Shown here piece by piece: positions 53,095-62,113 of a DNA stretch of 64,000 bases. This DNA comes from Pseudorhodobacter turbinis (GTDB lineage: Bacteria > Pseudomonadota > Alphaproteobacteria > Rhodobacterales > Rhodobacteraceae). Made by a program: the position numbers and the translations under genes. The notes beneath the pieces are model-generated. The model did not search any database and had not been told where the DNA came from. It saw nothing but the letters and a program-made list of their open reading frames with translations. The stretch is taken from NCBI RefSeq assembly GCF_005234135.1, contig NZ_CP039964.1:1302001-1366000 (forward strand), in the 5' to 3' direction. How positions within the stretch are numbered: position 1 is the first letter of the stretch; every line of letters starts with the position of its first letter.

Positions 53095-54411
53095 TCAGGC
53101 CTTTTTCATGCCCTCTGCAGCCGCAGCTTGTTTTGCGGTGAACGCTTCAACCCAGGCGCCTAGGTTCTCTTCTGTCTCTTTCAGGCCAGCTCTGACATGC
53201 CCGATGCGCGCGCGGATCTCGTCGCGGCAACATTCGGCCATGGCGCGTGCCTCGGCATCCATCCCGACGATTTCATCAAAGGTGCGGTCAAGTTGCTTTT
53301 CGACGTCGTTACAAAGTGTTGTTACCATCCGGATAAGCGCGGGCGCACCAAGGGAGCAGAGCAACGCCTCACGCTGCCAATGTCTGCCCATCAAATGATT
53401 ACCGTCCCGTTTTGTGGCAATCGAAACGGCCAGATACTTTGTGACCTTTGGCCAAACCGCGGCACACATGACGTCATAGATCGGGGTCAAGACCACGCCA
53501 TCACTACGGATCAGGATCGAATAGTTCTTAGCGTGGGCATCGGTGTTGCAAACCAGAATGTTGAAAATCGTATATTTCAGGAACGATAGCACCGCTGGCA
53601 GGCCTGATTGATCGCGCAAAACCGCGACGATGTCTCGAAGACCTGGCCCGCGGCGGCCAGCTTTGTTCAATTCATATTTCGTAGAAGGAAAGTGACCAAG
53701 GGCCTGGCACATGTCCTCTTGATGGATGCGGCGCCAAACGTCCCCCTCCCTTACTCTGTCGTAGCGCTCGATAAGGATGAATTTCCGAGTGACCGCACGC
53801 CCGATGCGGATTGCCGGAGCGTTCAGGCCGGAATTCAAGGCCAGCCTTAGGCAGTATGCCTCGTTATAGACGCTGCCCCAAAGCCGGTCTGTATCCGGTT
53901 TGAGGATCCATGTGGATGGGGACCCGTTGATCGGGATGCTGATCTGGCCTTGATCGTCGATATGAACGCCAATTTTGGTCTGGACGCCGGCCAGCGACAT
54001 AGATACCCCATCATCGCCCGCCAGAAAGGGTTTGCTTGGCAGTTCATTGATGATGCGCTCGAGCTCGTCCTTGGTTTCCACCGCGCGGTAATTCATGCGC
54101 GCAGTGCCGCGCTCGGCAAAAGACAGCGCCCCTGACGTATCGCGGCCAATCTCGGCAAGAATGCCAAGTGCGTCTGCTTTGGCGACCCCAGTTAGCCGCG
54201 CGATTGCTTCCAGATTTTCCTCTTCGGGCAGAATATTCACGAGCCAAGGCAGCACGATCGAGGGCGCATAAGACGCCTCTCTAAGCGGCATGCGCGTGGA
54301 AATCGGAAACGCCCCCGGCAGACGCAGCCATTCCGGATCATACATCAGGGAGGGGCCGATGTCCGACGGCACAAGCATGGCGACCTTCCTGCCCTCAAAG
54401 AATATCTGCAT
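53095..54411 (-). CDS. hipA: HipA-type serine/threonine kinase toxin
   Basis: A 438-residue HipA protein. SMSLAGVQTKIGV (137-149) is the loop that carries the autophosphorylated Ser in HipA. STWILKPD (166-173) holds the ATP-binding Lys, HQEDMCQALG (230-239) is the family signature, NTDAHAKNYSIL (289-300) is the catalytic loop with Asp291, and LTPIYDV (308-314) is the metal-binding DFG-like site. All catalytic residues are present. Such kinases phosphorylate aminoacyl-tRNA synthetases and halt growth. It follows hipB immediately (stop and start adjacent). Confidence 0.93.
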   Translation of the reverse strand: MQIFFEGRKVAMLVPSDIGPSLMYDPEWLRLPGAFPISTRMPLREASYAPSIVLPWLVNILPEEENLEAIARLTGVAKADALGILAEIGRDTSGALSFAERGTARMNYRAVETKDELERIINELPSKPFLAGDDGVSMSLAGVQTKIGVHIDDQGQISIPINGSPSTWILKPDTDRLWGSVYNEAYCLRLALNSGLNAPAIRIGRAVTRKFILIERYDRVREGDVWRRIHQEDMCQALGHFPSTKYELNKAGRRGPGLRDIVAVLRDQSGLPAVLSFLKYTIFNILVCNTDAHAKNYSILIRSDGVVLTPIYDVMCAAVWPKVTKYLAVSIATKRDGNHLMGRHWQREALLCSLGAPALIRMVTTLCNDVEKQLDRTFDEIVGMDAEARAMAECCRDEIRARIGHVRAGLKETEENLGAWVEAFTAKQAAAAEGMKKA

Positions 54412-54684
54412 TCAGTCCTCCAAGAACGGCAAGATGGTCGCCGTGGTGTCAGCCCCCTTAGCGGACATGGCATTGGCAAGTCCGGGAATGATACCAAGAT
54501 GGCGGGCAATCATCAGGGCCGGACCGAGCCGAGCGGTAGGCTTCCCCCCCTCAAGATCAATGAGATAACGCCTGCCTACGCCCGTTGCGAGAGCCACATC
54601 TTCCTGCCGAAGGCCCATGGCCTTTCGCTGGCTCCGGATCATCAACCCGAATGACTGTGCTTCCGCCTCGCCCATGGTTTGCAT
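54412..54684 (-). CDS. hipB: HipB-type XRE-family antitoxin
   Basis: A 90-residue protein. The Xre HTH is in the first 65 residues: IRSQRKAMGLRQEDVALATG, then VGRRYLIDLEGGKPT. A short C-terminal tail ends ATILPFLED, with Trp replaced by Leu in the usual final motif. It neutralises HipA and represses its own operon. Four regularly spaced operator-like sites lie upstream. Confidence 0.92.
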   Translation of the reverse strand: MQTMGEAEAQSFGLMIRSQRKAMGLRQEDVALATGVGRRYLIDLEGGKPTARLGPALMIARHLGIIPGLANAMSAKGADTTATILPFLED

Positions 54685-54698
54685 TAGGCCTCCTGAAT

Positions 54699-54859
54699 GT
54701 TACCAATCGGGAATATTTACATTAGTCGCAGCACAAGCACGACAAAGGTAACCGATCGGGAACTTTTATCAGCTTTTCACCAGCATAGCAAGGAATGTTC
54801 CTGACCGGAAACTTTTCTCCAAATCAGGAAACGCCGAGAGGAAAGTTGCCCTTCAGGAA
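54699..54859. promoter_or_regulatory. Array of four HipB operator-like sites
   Basis: Four 15-base sites of the form GTtnCCnnnCnGGAA lie in front of hipB: 54699 (GTTACCAATCGGGAA), 54748 (GTAACCGATCGGGAA), 54797 (GTTCCTGACCGGAAA) and 54845 (GTTGCCCTTCAGGAA). Start-to-start distances are 49, 49 and 48. Each is an imperfect TTCC/GGAA dyad. The hipBA promoter should lie among them. Confidence 0.8.
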
Positions 54860-54940
54860 CACTCAAGGTGAGCACTCTTCACCCCCGGCGGCCTATGCAG
54901 CGGCTTTAGGCGGCTCCCGACGACCTAATAGGTAGAGTTG

Positions 54941-55066
54941 CTAGTCAAGCCGCGCCACAATGCCTTTCAGCTCATCTGTGGCCGGGGGAAAGCGTTCCAT
55001 GATTTCAGGATCATGGCCCGGAACAACCATGGCATCACGATCAGAGGTGGTCGCGGAAATTCGGAC
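54941..55066 (-). pseudogene. C-terminal remnant of a metallo-beta-lactamase-fold hydrolase
   Basis: Reads DRDAMVVPGHDPEIMERFPP, then ATDELKGIVARLD and stop. PGHDP..M.R.P is the last metal-ligand region of lactonase-like MBL proteins. The rest is missing because the IS3 element begins at 55071. Confidence 0.7.
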
Positions 55067-55108
55067 CGGCTGTTAAGATGGATCGCATGATGAAAGTGAC
55101 GATCCAAA

Positions 55109-55417
55109 ATGACAAAACGAAAGAACCATTCGCCAGAATTCAAGGCCCGTGTTGCGCTTGAAGCGATCCGTGAGGAGATGACGCTGGCAGAGCTGTCCAA
55201 GAAATACGGCGTTCATCCGACTCAGATCGGCACATGGAAGCGGGCGGCGATAGAAAATATGGCGACGGCATTCACGCGCCGAGGTGCTGCACCAGAACAG
55301 GTTAACGCGGCTGAAGTCGATAAGCTGCATTCCAAGATTGGCCAGCTCGTGGTGGAGCGAGATTTTTTGGCCGATGCCTCGCACCAACTTCTCGGGACGC
55401 GAGGCAAGAAATGGTGA
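55109..55417 (+). CDS. IS3-family transposase OrfA
   Basis: A 102-residue HTH protein: MTKRKNHSPEFKARVALEAI, LAELSKKYGVHPTQIGTWKR, and a leucine-rich coiled end (KLHSKIGQLVVERDFLADAS). Its end overlaps the OrfB start. The pair is distinct from the IS3 element at 34543. Confidence 0.92.
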   Translation: MTKRKNHSPEFKARVALEAIREEMTLAELSKKYGVHPTQIGTWKRAAIENMATAFTRRGAAPEQVNAAEVDKLHSKIGQLVVERDFLADASHQLLGTRGKKW

Positions 55418-56241
55418 GCAAGGACCACAAGCTGAGCGTCCGCCGCCAATGTGCCCTGCTAACGCTGACGCGGTCCAGTCTTTACTATGAGCCAAAGGGC
55501 GAGAGTGCCGAGAACCTGCGGTTCATGGGGATCATTGATAAGCAGTTTTTGGAAACGCCATGGTATGGGTCACGCCAGATGGCTCGATACATGAAGCGCA
55601 ATAATCACCAATGTGGCCGTCACCGTGTCCGGCGATTGATGCGTCTTATGCGTCTGGTTCCGATTTATCAGGAACCCAACACCAGCAAAAAGCATCCGCA
55701 GCATAAGATCTGGCCATATCTGTTGCGCAATCTGGTGATCGACCGCCCGAACCAGGTCTGGTGCGCTGACATTACATACATCCCGATGCAGCGTGGCTTT
55801 CTGTATCTGGTGGCGATCATGGATTGGCACAATCGCAAGGTTCTGAGCTGGCGATTATCGAACAGCATGGACGCGGGGTTCTGCATCGAGGCCATGAAAG
55901 AGGCCTTGGCCAAACACGGCGCGCCGGAAATATTCAACACGGATCAGGGAAGCCAATTTACCAGCGGCGACTGGATCGACGTGCTCACCGAGGCAAAGGT
56001 AAAGATCAGCATGGATGGCAAAGGCGCATGGCGCGACAATCGCATGATCGAACGGCTGTGGCGGTCATTGAAGTATGAATGCGTCTACCTGCATGCCTTC
56101 GAAAGTGGTTCAGAGACAAAGGCTGGTATCAGAAAGTGGCTGGCCTATTACAACGGCGAACGCCCGCACTCGACGCACGGAATCTTGACCCCTGACGAGG
56201 CATATGCCAGCAAGACAGAACCAATGAGATTAGCGGCCTGA
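55411..56241 (+). CDS. IS3-family transposase OrfB
   Basis: A 276-residue DDE integrase: QVWCADITYIPMQRGFLYLV (first Asp), EIFNTDQGSQFTSGDW (second Asp), and DGKGAWRDNRMIERLWRSLK (Glu). The HTH_21 part is at about 45-80 (YGSRQMARYMKRNNHQCGRH). It is complete, so it is probably a functional transposase. Confidence 0.93.
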   Translation: MVSKDHKLSVRRQCALLTLTRSSLYYEPKGESAENLRFMGIIDKQFLETPWYGSRQMARYMKRNNHQCGRHRVRRLMRLMRLVPIYQEPNTSKKHPQHKIWPYLLRNLVIDRPNQVWCADITYIPMQRGFLYLVAIMDWHNRKVLSWRLSNSMDAGFCIEAMKEALAKHGAPEIFNTDQGSQFTSGDWIDVLTEAKVKISMDGKGAWRDNRMIERLWRSLKYECVYLHAFESGSETKAGIRKWLAYYNGERPHSTHGILTPDEAYASKTEPMRLAA

Positions 56242-56266
56242 AATGAAATCCTGATCCATCTTAACA

Positions 56267-56698
56267 AGGCTGCATACTGGTCGAAAATCCAGGACCACCT
56301 CTGTTCTGGGGTGAGGTCCAGTAGCCGTCTGAAGGAAGCGGAACAAAACGATACGCGCTCGATGAAAGCGCCAATGGGCCGAACGCGATGCGGCACATAG
56401 CGCCGCCGCTTCCGAATCGAACCTTCATGGACAGCGCGGCTAACGGCAGGTTCGAGGCCTCTTTTCCGAATTTCAGCTATGCAGCTAAGGTCTGCTATCA
56501 CGAGAGAGCCAAAAACCTTCAACAACGGGATGGGTTTGTGGCAGCGTTAGTCGGGGTGGTTTGCGCATGTTCCAAAACGAGGGTTTTTGGCATCTCCAAT
56601 CGGTTCTTCGTTACGCAGATTTGTCATCTTGAAACATTGAAGCTAATGAACGCCCAAACCTGATGGCCTCGCCACGAGGTCTATTCTTGGAGCATCTT
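56267..56698. other. Stretch right of the IS3 element with a cut minus-strand frame
   Basis: On the minus strand a frame reads KRRRYVPHRVRPIGAFIERV and LLDLTPEQRWSWIFDQYAAL up to the IS end, as if the 3' part of a gene had been cut by the element. I do not recognise it. No other gene is seen. Confidence 0.35.
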
Positions 56699-57484
56699 AT
56701 GATACCCATTCCAGTTCTGTCGCTCGAAGCCATCTTTATCATGTTTGCTTTTTACGCTGCCACTCTGGCTTGGCTGGTTTGGACACTACGTATCATTCTT
56801 AGCGCAAAGGCGCGACGTCGGTTGGGTCCATGGCGTATTTTGGTCTATGCCATTCTTGCGGCGATGAGTTGTCTCACAGCTTTGTATCACTACGATCTCC
56901 ATCAGCAGGCTGCCGACTTTAAAATGAAGTTTGAACCGGTGCTGTCTGAAAATAGCTTTATAGGAGGCATAGATATGCCAGCCGGTACTAAGCTGGTAGT
57001 AAATGCCCCCTACGATTTCGAAACCTTCAGAGAAGCCAAATTTCCTCATCCGGTACGCATTAGTGGTACCGATGCACTGTTCGCAGAGCGTTACATCACA
57101 ACAGAAACCGATGAAGAATTTAGCATATTGGATTACACGCCTCTCAATATCCGCCTGACGGGTATTGGTGAAGGTCTGGAAAATGAATGGCGATGTGATG
57201 CTACTCATCCGATAACCCTGCAAACCCACAGTGACGGCAGCGTCAAAGCATTCGAAAGCTGCATGGCGGCAGTTGGCAATCGTATTGAAAATCAACCTTT
57301 GCCAAAAGGGGCTGAGATTATAGCAACAGATGGAACCGTTTACACCGACGGGTTTGTCGCCTCGGATCGCTGGCTTATTTACTTACCAGCCGGCGCGGAG
57401 CTTAGCGTTGGGAACAAAACTCAATTTGGGGGCATGATCCGGCTTGATGCTGAGCGTAGGATTATTACGAAGCCTTTGAGGTAA
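56699..57484 (+). CDS. Membrane protein with large extracytoplasmic domain, unknown family
   Basis: A 261-residue protein. Two hydrophobic segments at about 8-30 and 45-65, then about 195 residues that should lie outside the membrane, including GGIDMPAGTKLVVNAPYDFE and TDGTVYTDGFVASDRWLIYL. The tail looks like a beta-rich domain with two similar halves (MPAGTKL / LPKGAEI, and DFETFREA / GFVASDRW). No homologue comes to mind. Base composition is more AT-rich than the operons, suggesting acquisition. I choose the internal ATG at 56699, just before the first hydrophobic segment. Confidence 0.65.
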   Translation: MIPIPVLSLEAIFIMFAFYAATLAWLVWTLRIILSAKARRRLGPWRILVYAILAAMSCLTALYHYDLHQQAADFKMKFEPVLSENSFIGGIDMPAGTKLVVNAPYDFETFREAKFPHPVRISGTDALFAERYITTETDEEFSILDYTPLNIRLTGIGEGLENEWRCDATHPITLQTHSDGSVKAFESCMAAVGNRIENQPLPKGAEIIATDGTVYTDGFVASDRWLIYLPAGAELSVGNKTQFGGMIRLDAERRIITKPLR

Positions 57485-57593
57485 ACCTTTTTCATAGGCA
57501 GCTGGATAAGACGTCAAAAACGACCATTTTGGGAAGGCGTCGGACCTGGCTGTCCCATAAAGTAGCATTTGGAATAGTCCGGATAGATAAGTT

Positions 57594-58109
57594 TCACGCC
57601 AGCTTTTGTGCATCAACGGGCGCCATTTTCGGCCTGACTTTAGAAGTCAGTTTTGTACCCATCTTTTGATTGAAATATCCGACAAGCAGTCTCTCAGCAT
57701 GCTGGGCTGCTTGTGTAATAATTTCGATATCTCGGGCAGACCAGCGCCGTTGTTTTAGCTCCACCGCACAAAAAACGCCTATGGCTTTGCCCTCATGTCC
57801 ATGCACCGGTACGCCAAGATAAGCCACTATTCCTAAATCTTGAAAAGCCAAATTGTCGCGCAACAATGGATGGGTGATAGTATTATCGATAATCAGTGGA
57901 AAATCCATTGCGACGGTATGATGACAAATCGAATGGCTCAAGGGTATTGAGCCGTTAAAGCGCGCAGGCACGGTTAGGCCTGAGTTGGCCAGGATCTCCT
58001 GTCCCGCCGCCGTCGTGTGTGTAACCAATATGCCTGCACAGCCTAACTGCGCGCAAACAAATGTTACCAGTTCATCCAAAGACTGAGTGCTGTGTAGATC
58101 ATCCACCAT
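57594..58109 (-). CDS. GAF-domain protein
   Basis: A 171-residue, single-domain protein: VTFVCAQLGCAGILVTHTTA, then SIPLSHSICHHTVAMDFPLI, IVAYLGVPVHGHEGKAIGVF, and CAVELKQRRWSARDIEIITQ. This is a stand-alone GAF of the type seen at the N-terminus of signalling proteins; SHSICHHTVA includes a Cys-His pair that could bind a ligand or redox-sense. No output domain is present. Confidence 0.85.
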   Translation of the reverse strand: MVDDLHSTQSLDELVTFVCAQLGCAGILVTHTTAAGQEILANSGLTVPARFNGSIPLSHSICHHTVAMDFPLIIDNTITHPLLRDNLAFQDLGIVAYLGVPVHGHEGKAIGVFCAVELKQRRWSARDIEIITQAAQHAERLLVGYFNQKMGTKLTSKVRPKMAPVDAQKLA

Positions 58110-58123
58110 TGAACATCCTGACT

Positions 58124-58297
58124 TTATAACTCACAAATATTAATCAGTTGCTGGATATGGTCAGGCTTGGCGACATCGTCCAGCCAAAACACGCGCGATG
58201 AGCGAGTTACAGCCGAGGGCTGCACTTCAAGGTTTGTACCGAACAACCACTGCCCCGTATAGGGATTCCACCAGCAGGGGTTGTGGGGGTGCTCCAA
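58124..58297 (-). CDS. Possible small Trp-rich protein before the GAF gene
   Basis: A 57-residue frame from a TTG start: LEHPHNPCWWNPYTGQWLFG, then TNLEVQPSAVTRSSRVFWLD, ending INICEL. The composition and the 14-base distance to the GAF start suggest it is coding. There is no ATG and no strong ribosome site. No known family. Confidence 0.35.
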   Translation of the reverse strand: MEHPHNPCWWNPYTGQWLFGTNLEVQPSAVTRSSRVFWLDDVAKPDHIQQLINICEL

Positions 58298-58518
58298 GTT
58301 TAGTTTTTATGGAAAGTGTTGGCACAACATGCAGGGCACTGAACATCATTTTCCACCTATCGGCACCGATGAGACCGCTGACAAAAACACAGAAAGAGTC
58401 AATAAAACAACAACCTGAATATTAGACGGGCATTGTAACTCTTTGTTTACCAAAGGCGAGCCAGCTAGGCATAGTTTTAAAAACCGACATGCACCATCAG
58501 AAAAAATTGGCTGAGAAT

Positions 58519-58680
58519 ATGAATACAAATAATATAAACTCAAAAGTTGCGACTGATTATGCTCCGTGGGAACCAACCGACCGGTTGCGTTCCAAGACTG
58601 AGCGTGACCTTGAGAATGAGTGCTATGATATACTGGTGGCTGAAACGCTGCGAATGATTGCCCAAAGAGACGTCAGGTAA
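58519..58680 (+). CDS. Possible small protein (53 residues)
   Basis: MNTNNINSKVATDYAPWEPT, then RLRSKTERDLENECYDILVA, ending AQRDVR. The amphipathic helix ERDLENECYDILVAETL looks protein-like. Start and ribosome site are weak. No family recognised. Confidence 0.4.
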   Translation: MNTNNINSKVATDYAPWEPTDRLRSKTERDLENECYDILVAETLRMIAQRDVR

Positions 58681-59035
58681 CAAGAGAACCTTCACAGAAG
58701 GTCGACTTGCTTGGCTCAGAGTGGACATTCACTGCGTTCAAGAACGGTCGTCTTGAAGCGCACTCGAGTGGAAGCTAATCTGCCTTGCGGTCTTGAAAGT
58801 TGCCGAGACAACGTTGCCCGTTTCGCAAAACTGCGCTTGCACATCACTTGAGCTTAGTGTCGCGATCCCTACGTGTCCCCGGCGTGAGATTGGTTTGCCT
58901 TATATCTGCGTGCTCGCGGTTTGTGCCGAGGTATAGGCACAAAGTATCAAGTGACAATCCGTTGAAGAGTGCGTAAATGCACAGACGCTGTTAGCGGGTA
59001 AGTTTGATGCCTGAAAGCAATCGGGCTGTGAATTT

Positions 59036-59079
59036 CTGTAACAAGTTACAGCACTTAAATTTCCATTTTACACTGTAAA
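59036..59079. promoter_or_regulatory. Two palindromes upstream of the small secreted protein
   Basis: CTGTAACAAGTTACAG (59036-59051) and TTTACACTGTAAA (59067-59079). The first has the CTGT-ACAG ends of LuxR-type boxes but with eight rather than ten or twelve bases between. They lie 177-220 bases before the ATG at 59256. Confidence 0.4.
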
Positions 59080-59255
59080 TTTAGGTATTTGCGCTATTTA
59101 AACCCTGACCATGTAGATGGCTACACGTGTGAAAAAATGTGCGTGATGTGCCGTGAGCGGCATGTGATTTGTAAAGCGATACGGCAAGGCGCATCTGTAT
59201 ATCACCAAGCCAAAGACGCTGGCTGTTTAGATATACACATGAAAAGGAAAACACC

Positions 59256-59498
59256 ATGAAACGCATTTTGATCGCAACTGTCCTTAGCCTTGCAGCTGCT
59301 GGTTCCGTATCCGCAATGACCTCGACAACCACGCTGTCGAACGCTGCAGCAGTACAGGCAAATCACATTTTGCCAAGCGCATCTTTCGATAATCTGACAG
59401 CAGACCAAGCTGCACGCATTGAAGGCCTGCTGACCGGCGGCAAGGACTTTCTGGATTCCGAATTGCGTCAACGCCTGAACACTGCGTTGGCTAGCTAA
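59256..59498 (+). CDS. Small secreted protein
   Basis: An 80-residue protein. The signal peptide is MKRILIATVLSLAAAGSVSA, and the mature part has LTADQAARIEGLLTGGKDFL and a short amphipathic helix. RBS AAAGGAAAA lies before the ATG. Roseobacters have many such small periplasmic proteins of unknown role. A clear terminator follows. Confidence 0.7.
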   Translation: MKRILIATVLSLAAAGSVSAMTSTTTLSNAAAVQANHILPSASFDNLTADQAARIEGLLTGGKDFLDSELRQRLNTALAS

Positions 59499-59543
59499 TA
59501 CCTGTTTGGCATGAGTACATCCCTGCCAGAACACAAGAGTAGA

Positions 59544-59568
59544 GGGCCAGCATCACGCTGGCCCTTTT
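59544..59568 (+). terminator. Intrinsic terminator
   Basis: GGGCCAGC, loop ATCAC, GCTGGCCC and TTTT, 46 bases after the small secreted protein gene. Confidence 0.9.
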
Positions 59569-59595
59569 GCATAACTTGTGTAGTTGAATATGCCC

Positions 59596-60060
59596 TTACA
59601 GAGGCACATCCTCTGCACAAGTAAATCCGCTCTCAAAAAGACGCTTTTTGGAGTGATGTCCACAGTGGCCTGGGGAGCAACTGCAGCGAACCAACACGTT
59701 GTTCGCATTGCAGACCTCGCTCACCACCGCCGCGAAGGCCCACCCCCGGCCTTCCAGTAGACTGATTATCAGCCCCGCCGCTACGACCAGCAACATGCGC
59801 CTGCACATGCCGTGTTCCCTGACATGCACCATCACCCCATCCCTGAGACCGGTGCGCCGGAACGCACCGCCGAGATCGACATTGCCGGCTGGTCGGAGGA
59901 TCTTAGCCCCCGCGTCCGTGGCGGTGGGATACTTGAGGACATGACCAATATCGCCACCAACCCGCTTGCGATGTTTCTCATAGCCCGCAAGGTTTTCTGG
60001 GCCGATACCCTCAAAGCGCAGGACAACAGGGTAACGTGTCTCAAAGTGTGAACCATCCAT
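59596..60060 (-). pseudogene. Possible mobilisation-protein remnant
   Basis: Only the first 40 residues look conserved: RYPVVLRFEGIGPENLAGYE, then KHRKRVGGDIGHV. A similar start (GYE.HR.R.GGDL.HVD) is seen in plasmid mobilisation/TraA-like proteins of rhodobacters. The following sequence in this frame does not look like such a protein, so a frameshift or fusion is likely near 59940. Confidence 0.35.
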
Positions 60061-60328
60061 TTTTCATCTCCTTGGTGGTGGAGACGAGAAAATGGATACG
60101 CCAATTCAGAGACCATAATTTGAATGATCGAAAGTTTCCGGAGAAAAAATTTGCTGCCGGGATGGTGTGCTACTGGACCATCAATCGTTAGCTCGTTTGG
60201 GCGGAAAGCGGCCATTCGCTGCTGGCGCGAAGTAAGTTATGCGCGCGGGCAAAAGCCGAACCGCTCCCCTAACAAATTAAATCTGGTGCTGGCTGTAAGG
60301 TGGCTAATCTAAACTTCTTTCACCATTC

Positions 60329-60738
60329 TTAATTCCCCCATATTTCGTCAAGGTCCACGTCGCTACTATCCGGTTCGCGTTCCTTTGGAAGCTTGTCGAT
60401 CTGCATAAGCATTGGGATATCAAAAGTAGTTCCGGTGACCACACAAGCGCCTTGTGGTAGAGTGGGTATCTGTCCTCGGGAAATACTATCCAACGTGGAA
60501 ATCGTATTTTCGAGGAGCGCGAGGTCTCTGTCATTTACAAGGCGATGAATGAAATAGTTGTGTAGCTGAGAAACGATGGTCGGAGAAATGTCTGCGGGCC
60601 TTTGACTCGCGAGCGTGATGAATATGCCGAACTTGCGGCCTTCTTTGATTATCTCTTCGAATAACTCCAAACGATAGTCTTTCCAACTCTCTGATTCGCG
60701 ATTGGATTGCTGAGAAAGTATGTTGTGCGCTTCGTCTA
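60329..60738 (-). pseudogene. HerA-type ATPase, C-terminal fragment
   Basis: The fragment starts at the recombinase joint with PLDEAHNILSQQSNRESESW (Walker B DEAHN). It continues FEEIIKEGRKFGIFITLASQ and RPADISPTIVSQLHNYFIHR (the sensor and arginine-finger region of HerA/FtsK-type hexameric ATPases), and ends VDLDEIWGN. The N-terminal barrel and Walker A are missing, replaced by the repeated recombinase segment. HerA proteins are found in bacterial defence systems with nuclease or SIR2 partners. No partner is left here. Confidence 0.8.
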
Positions 60739-60740
60739 GC

Positions 60741-61431
60741 GGGCAGCGGCAAAGCGCGCCGCTACTACTGCGCCAACGCCAAAGAGAAAGGCGCTTCTGT
60801 CTGCACCGGAATGCGTGGCCTCAAGGAGCACGATGCGGCCACCTCAATTCTCTCGGGCCTCAAGTTTGGGCTAATGCAGGATGAGGCTTATGCAGATTTT
60901 CGGGAAAAGTTTCTGGCACGCAAAAAGGCGGAAGACAAAGAGAACGGCAAAGTGCTCAAATTGCACGACCGCAACATTCACCAGATGGAGACGAAGATCG
61001 CTAACATCGTGCGATCAGTCGAGGATGGCGATGGCCTGGCTTCATTCAAACAGCGCCTTAAAGAGTTAGAAGCTGATCTCGAAGCAACGCGCGCCAAACG
61101 CGAGGCCATCAACCCTGAACCAGTCACGCTCCCGGCGGACCTCCCTGCCCTCTACAGAGCGCACATAGATGATCTTGCGGCAACCCTGTCAAATGAGGCC
61201 GTAGCGGGACGCGCAAGCGACGAGCTACACCAAATGATCGACACGGTTGTTGTGAACTGGAACGCGGAGGCCAAGCATCACGAGCTTGAGCTGCGCGGTA
61301 AGCTCTTGGAGATGCTGAACAAAGCAAAACCCGCCGGAGAGGCGGGTTTGGGTAAAGTCGAAAGTTCGCTAAAGTTGGTTGCGGGGGGCCGCAACCGCCG
61401 CAATCTACCTGCGCTAAGGTGTGGGATATAG
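60741..61431 (+). pseudogene. C-terminal part of a serine recombinase (second copy)
   Basis: Nearly identical to codons 343-571 of the recombinase at 51001: KARRYYCANAKEKGAS, MRGLKEHDAATSILSG and onward to the same end. The catalytic domain is absent. It lies head to head with the HerA fragment. Differences from the first copy are scattered, so it came from a related element rather than from a very recent duplication. Confidence 0.9.
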
Positions 61432-61443
61432 TCAAACTGCCAG
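60741..61443 (+). repeat. Long direct repeat, right copy
   Basis: Partner of 52027-52730. The left boundary is at GGCAGCGGCAAAGCG, preceded by HerA sequence; the right boundary is at GTCAAACTGCC, followed by text that differs (AGCTTTAGCTCC) and then a similar GCGGTAGGGATCGGA. Confidence 0.9.
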
Positions 61444-61720
61444 CTTTAGCTCCAGCGGTAGGGATCGGAGTACTTGTCGCACAATTGTCTGAAATATAAC
61501 GTTTATTTTTGGTCGGAAAGTGGGCTTGGTTTGGTCTTGTGTATCACTCACAGAGCATAATAGAGCCGACGTGCTGAGCGCAAGGGGGATTTCCGCGCTT
61601 GGTATCAACTGACGTGAACGGCCCTTGGCGGTCGGTCAGGCGTTGAATGTAAGATATAGCTTCACCTGCAACCCACTTTCTGCGAAGAAAGTAGCAAGGA
61701 TAGCTGGCTCGGATATAACT

Positions 61721-62113
61721 ATGTCGAATGAAGTTACATTAAGTGATGAATCTTTGGCCGGCTTCAGCCAGCCAGCCAAAGACCGCTTGCGTGCAGCCAC
61801 AGTTGATTACCTGGATGAACTGATATCAGAAAGCTATCGCCTCGAAGCAAGCATGAACTCAGATAACGGTCCCACCGAAATAACTCAGGGCATGGTTAAT
61901 GACGCGGTAGTTTTCAAGAAGCGGCTGCCGACAAAAAAGAAATGGAAATTTTGGAGAGTGGTAACCAGAGTTGCGGGATCATTACTGCCGTTGTTGGTCG
62001 GCTTCTTTTTCAATTCGGATAAATTGACCGACGGCAACAACCTCGTGCTCTTTGCCTTGCTCTTAGTCGTGACTGCGGTGGTTATCACCGTGTCCGTTCT
62101 CATGGATGTATAA
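61721..62113 (+). CDS. Membrane protein with histone-fold-like N-terminal domain
   Basis: A 130-residue protein. Residues 17-66 (PAKDRLRAATVDYLDELISE, SYRLEASM, then EITQGMVNDAV) form a long amphipathic helix, a loop beginning with Thr/Glu-Ile-Thr, and a short helix, in the order and spacing of the second and third helices of histone folds. A basic stretch (KKRLPTKKKWKFW) leads into two membrane segments at about 80-97 and 107-128. Histone-fold proteins with C-terminal membrane helices have been described in surveys of prokaryotic histones. It overlaps or touches the HEPN gene, so the two form one operon. Start ATG at 61721 has a weak GGAT site. Confidence 0.65.
   Translation: MSNEVTLSDESLAGFSQPAKDRLRAATVDYLDELISESYRLEASMNSDNGPTEITQGMVNDAVVFKKRLPTKKKWKFWRVVTRVAGSLLPLLVGFFFNSDKLTDGNNLVLFALLLVVTAVVITVSVLMDV

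Larger units (their letters stand above)
55071..56266 (+). mobile_element. IS3-family element, second type
   Basis: A 1196-bp element with inverted ends TGTTAAGATGGATC / GATCCATCTTAACA and intact OrfA and OrfB. No clear direct duplication flanks it (GGC left, AGG right), and the MBL gene to its left has no continuation on the right. A deletion or recombination after insertion is therefore likely. Confidence 0.88.

Noticed and set aside
56380..56450. Possible tRNA (GGTTCGATTC on the minus strand)
   Set aside because: The bases around the T-loop-like motif do not pair as a T stem and no anticodon arm fits.
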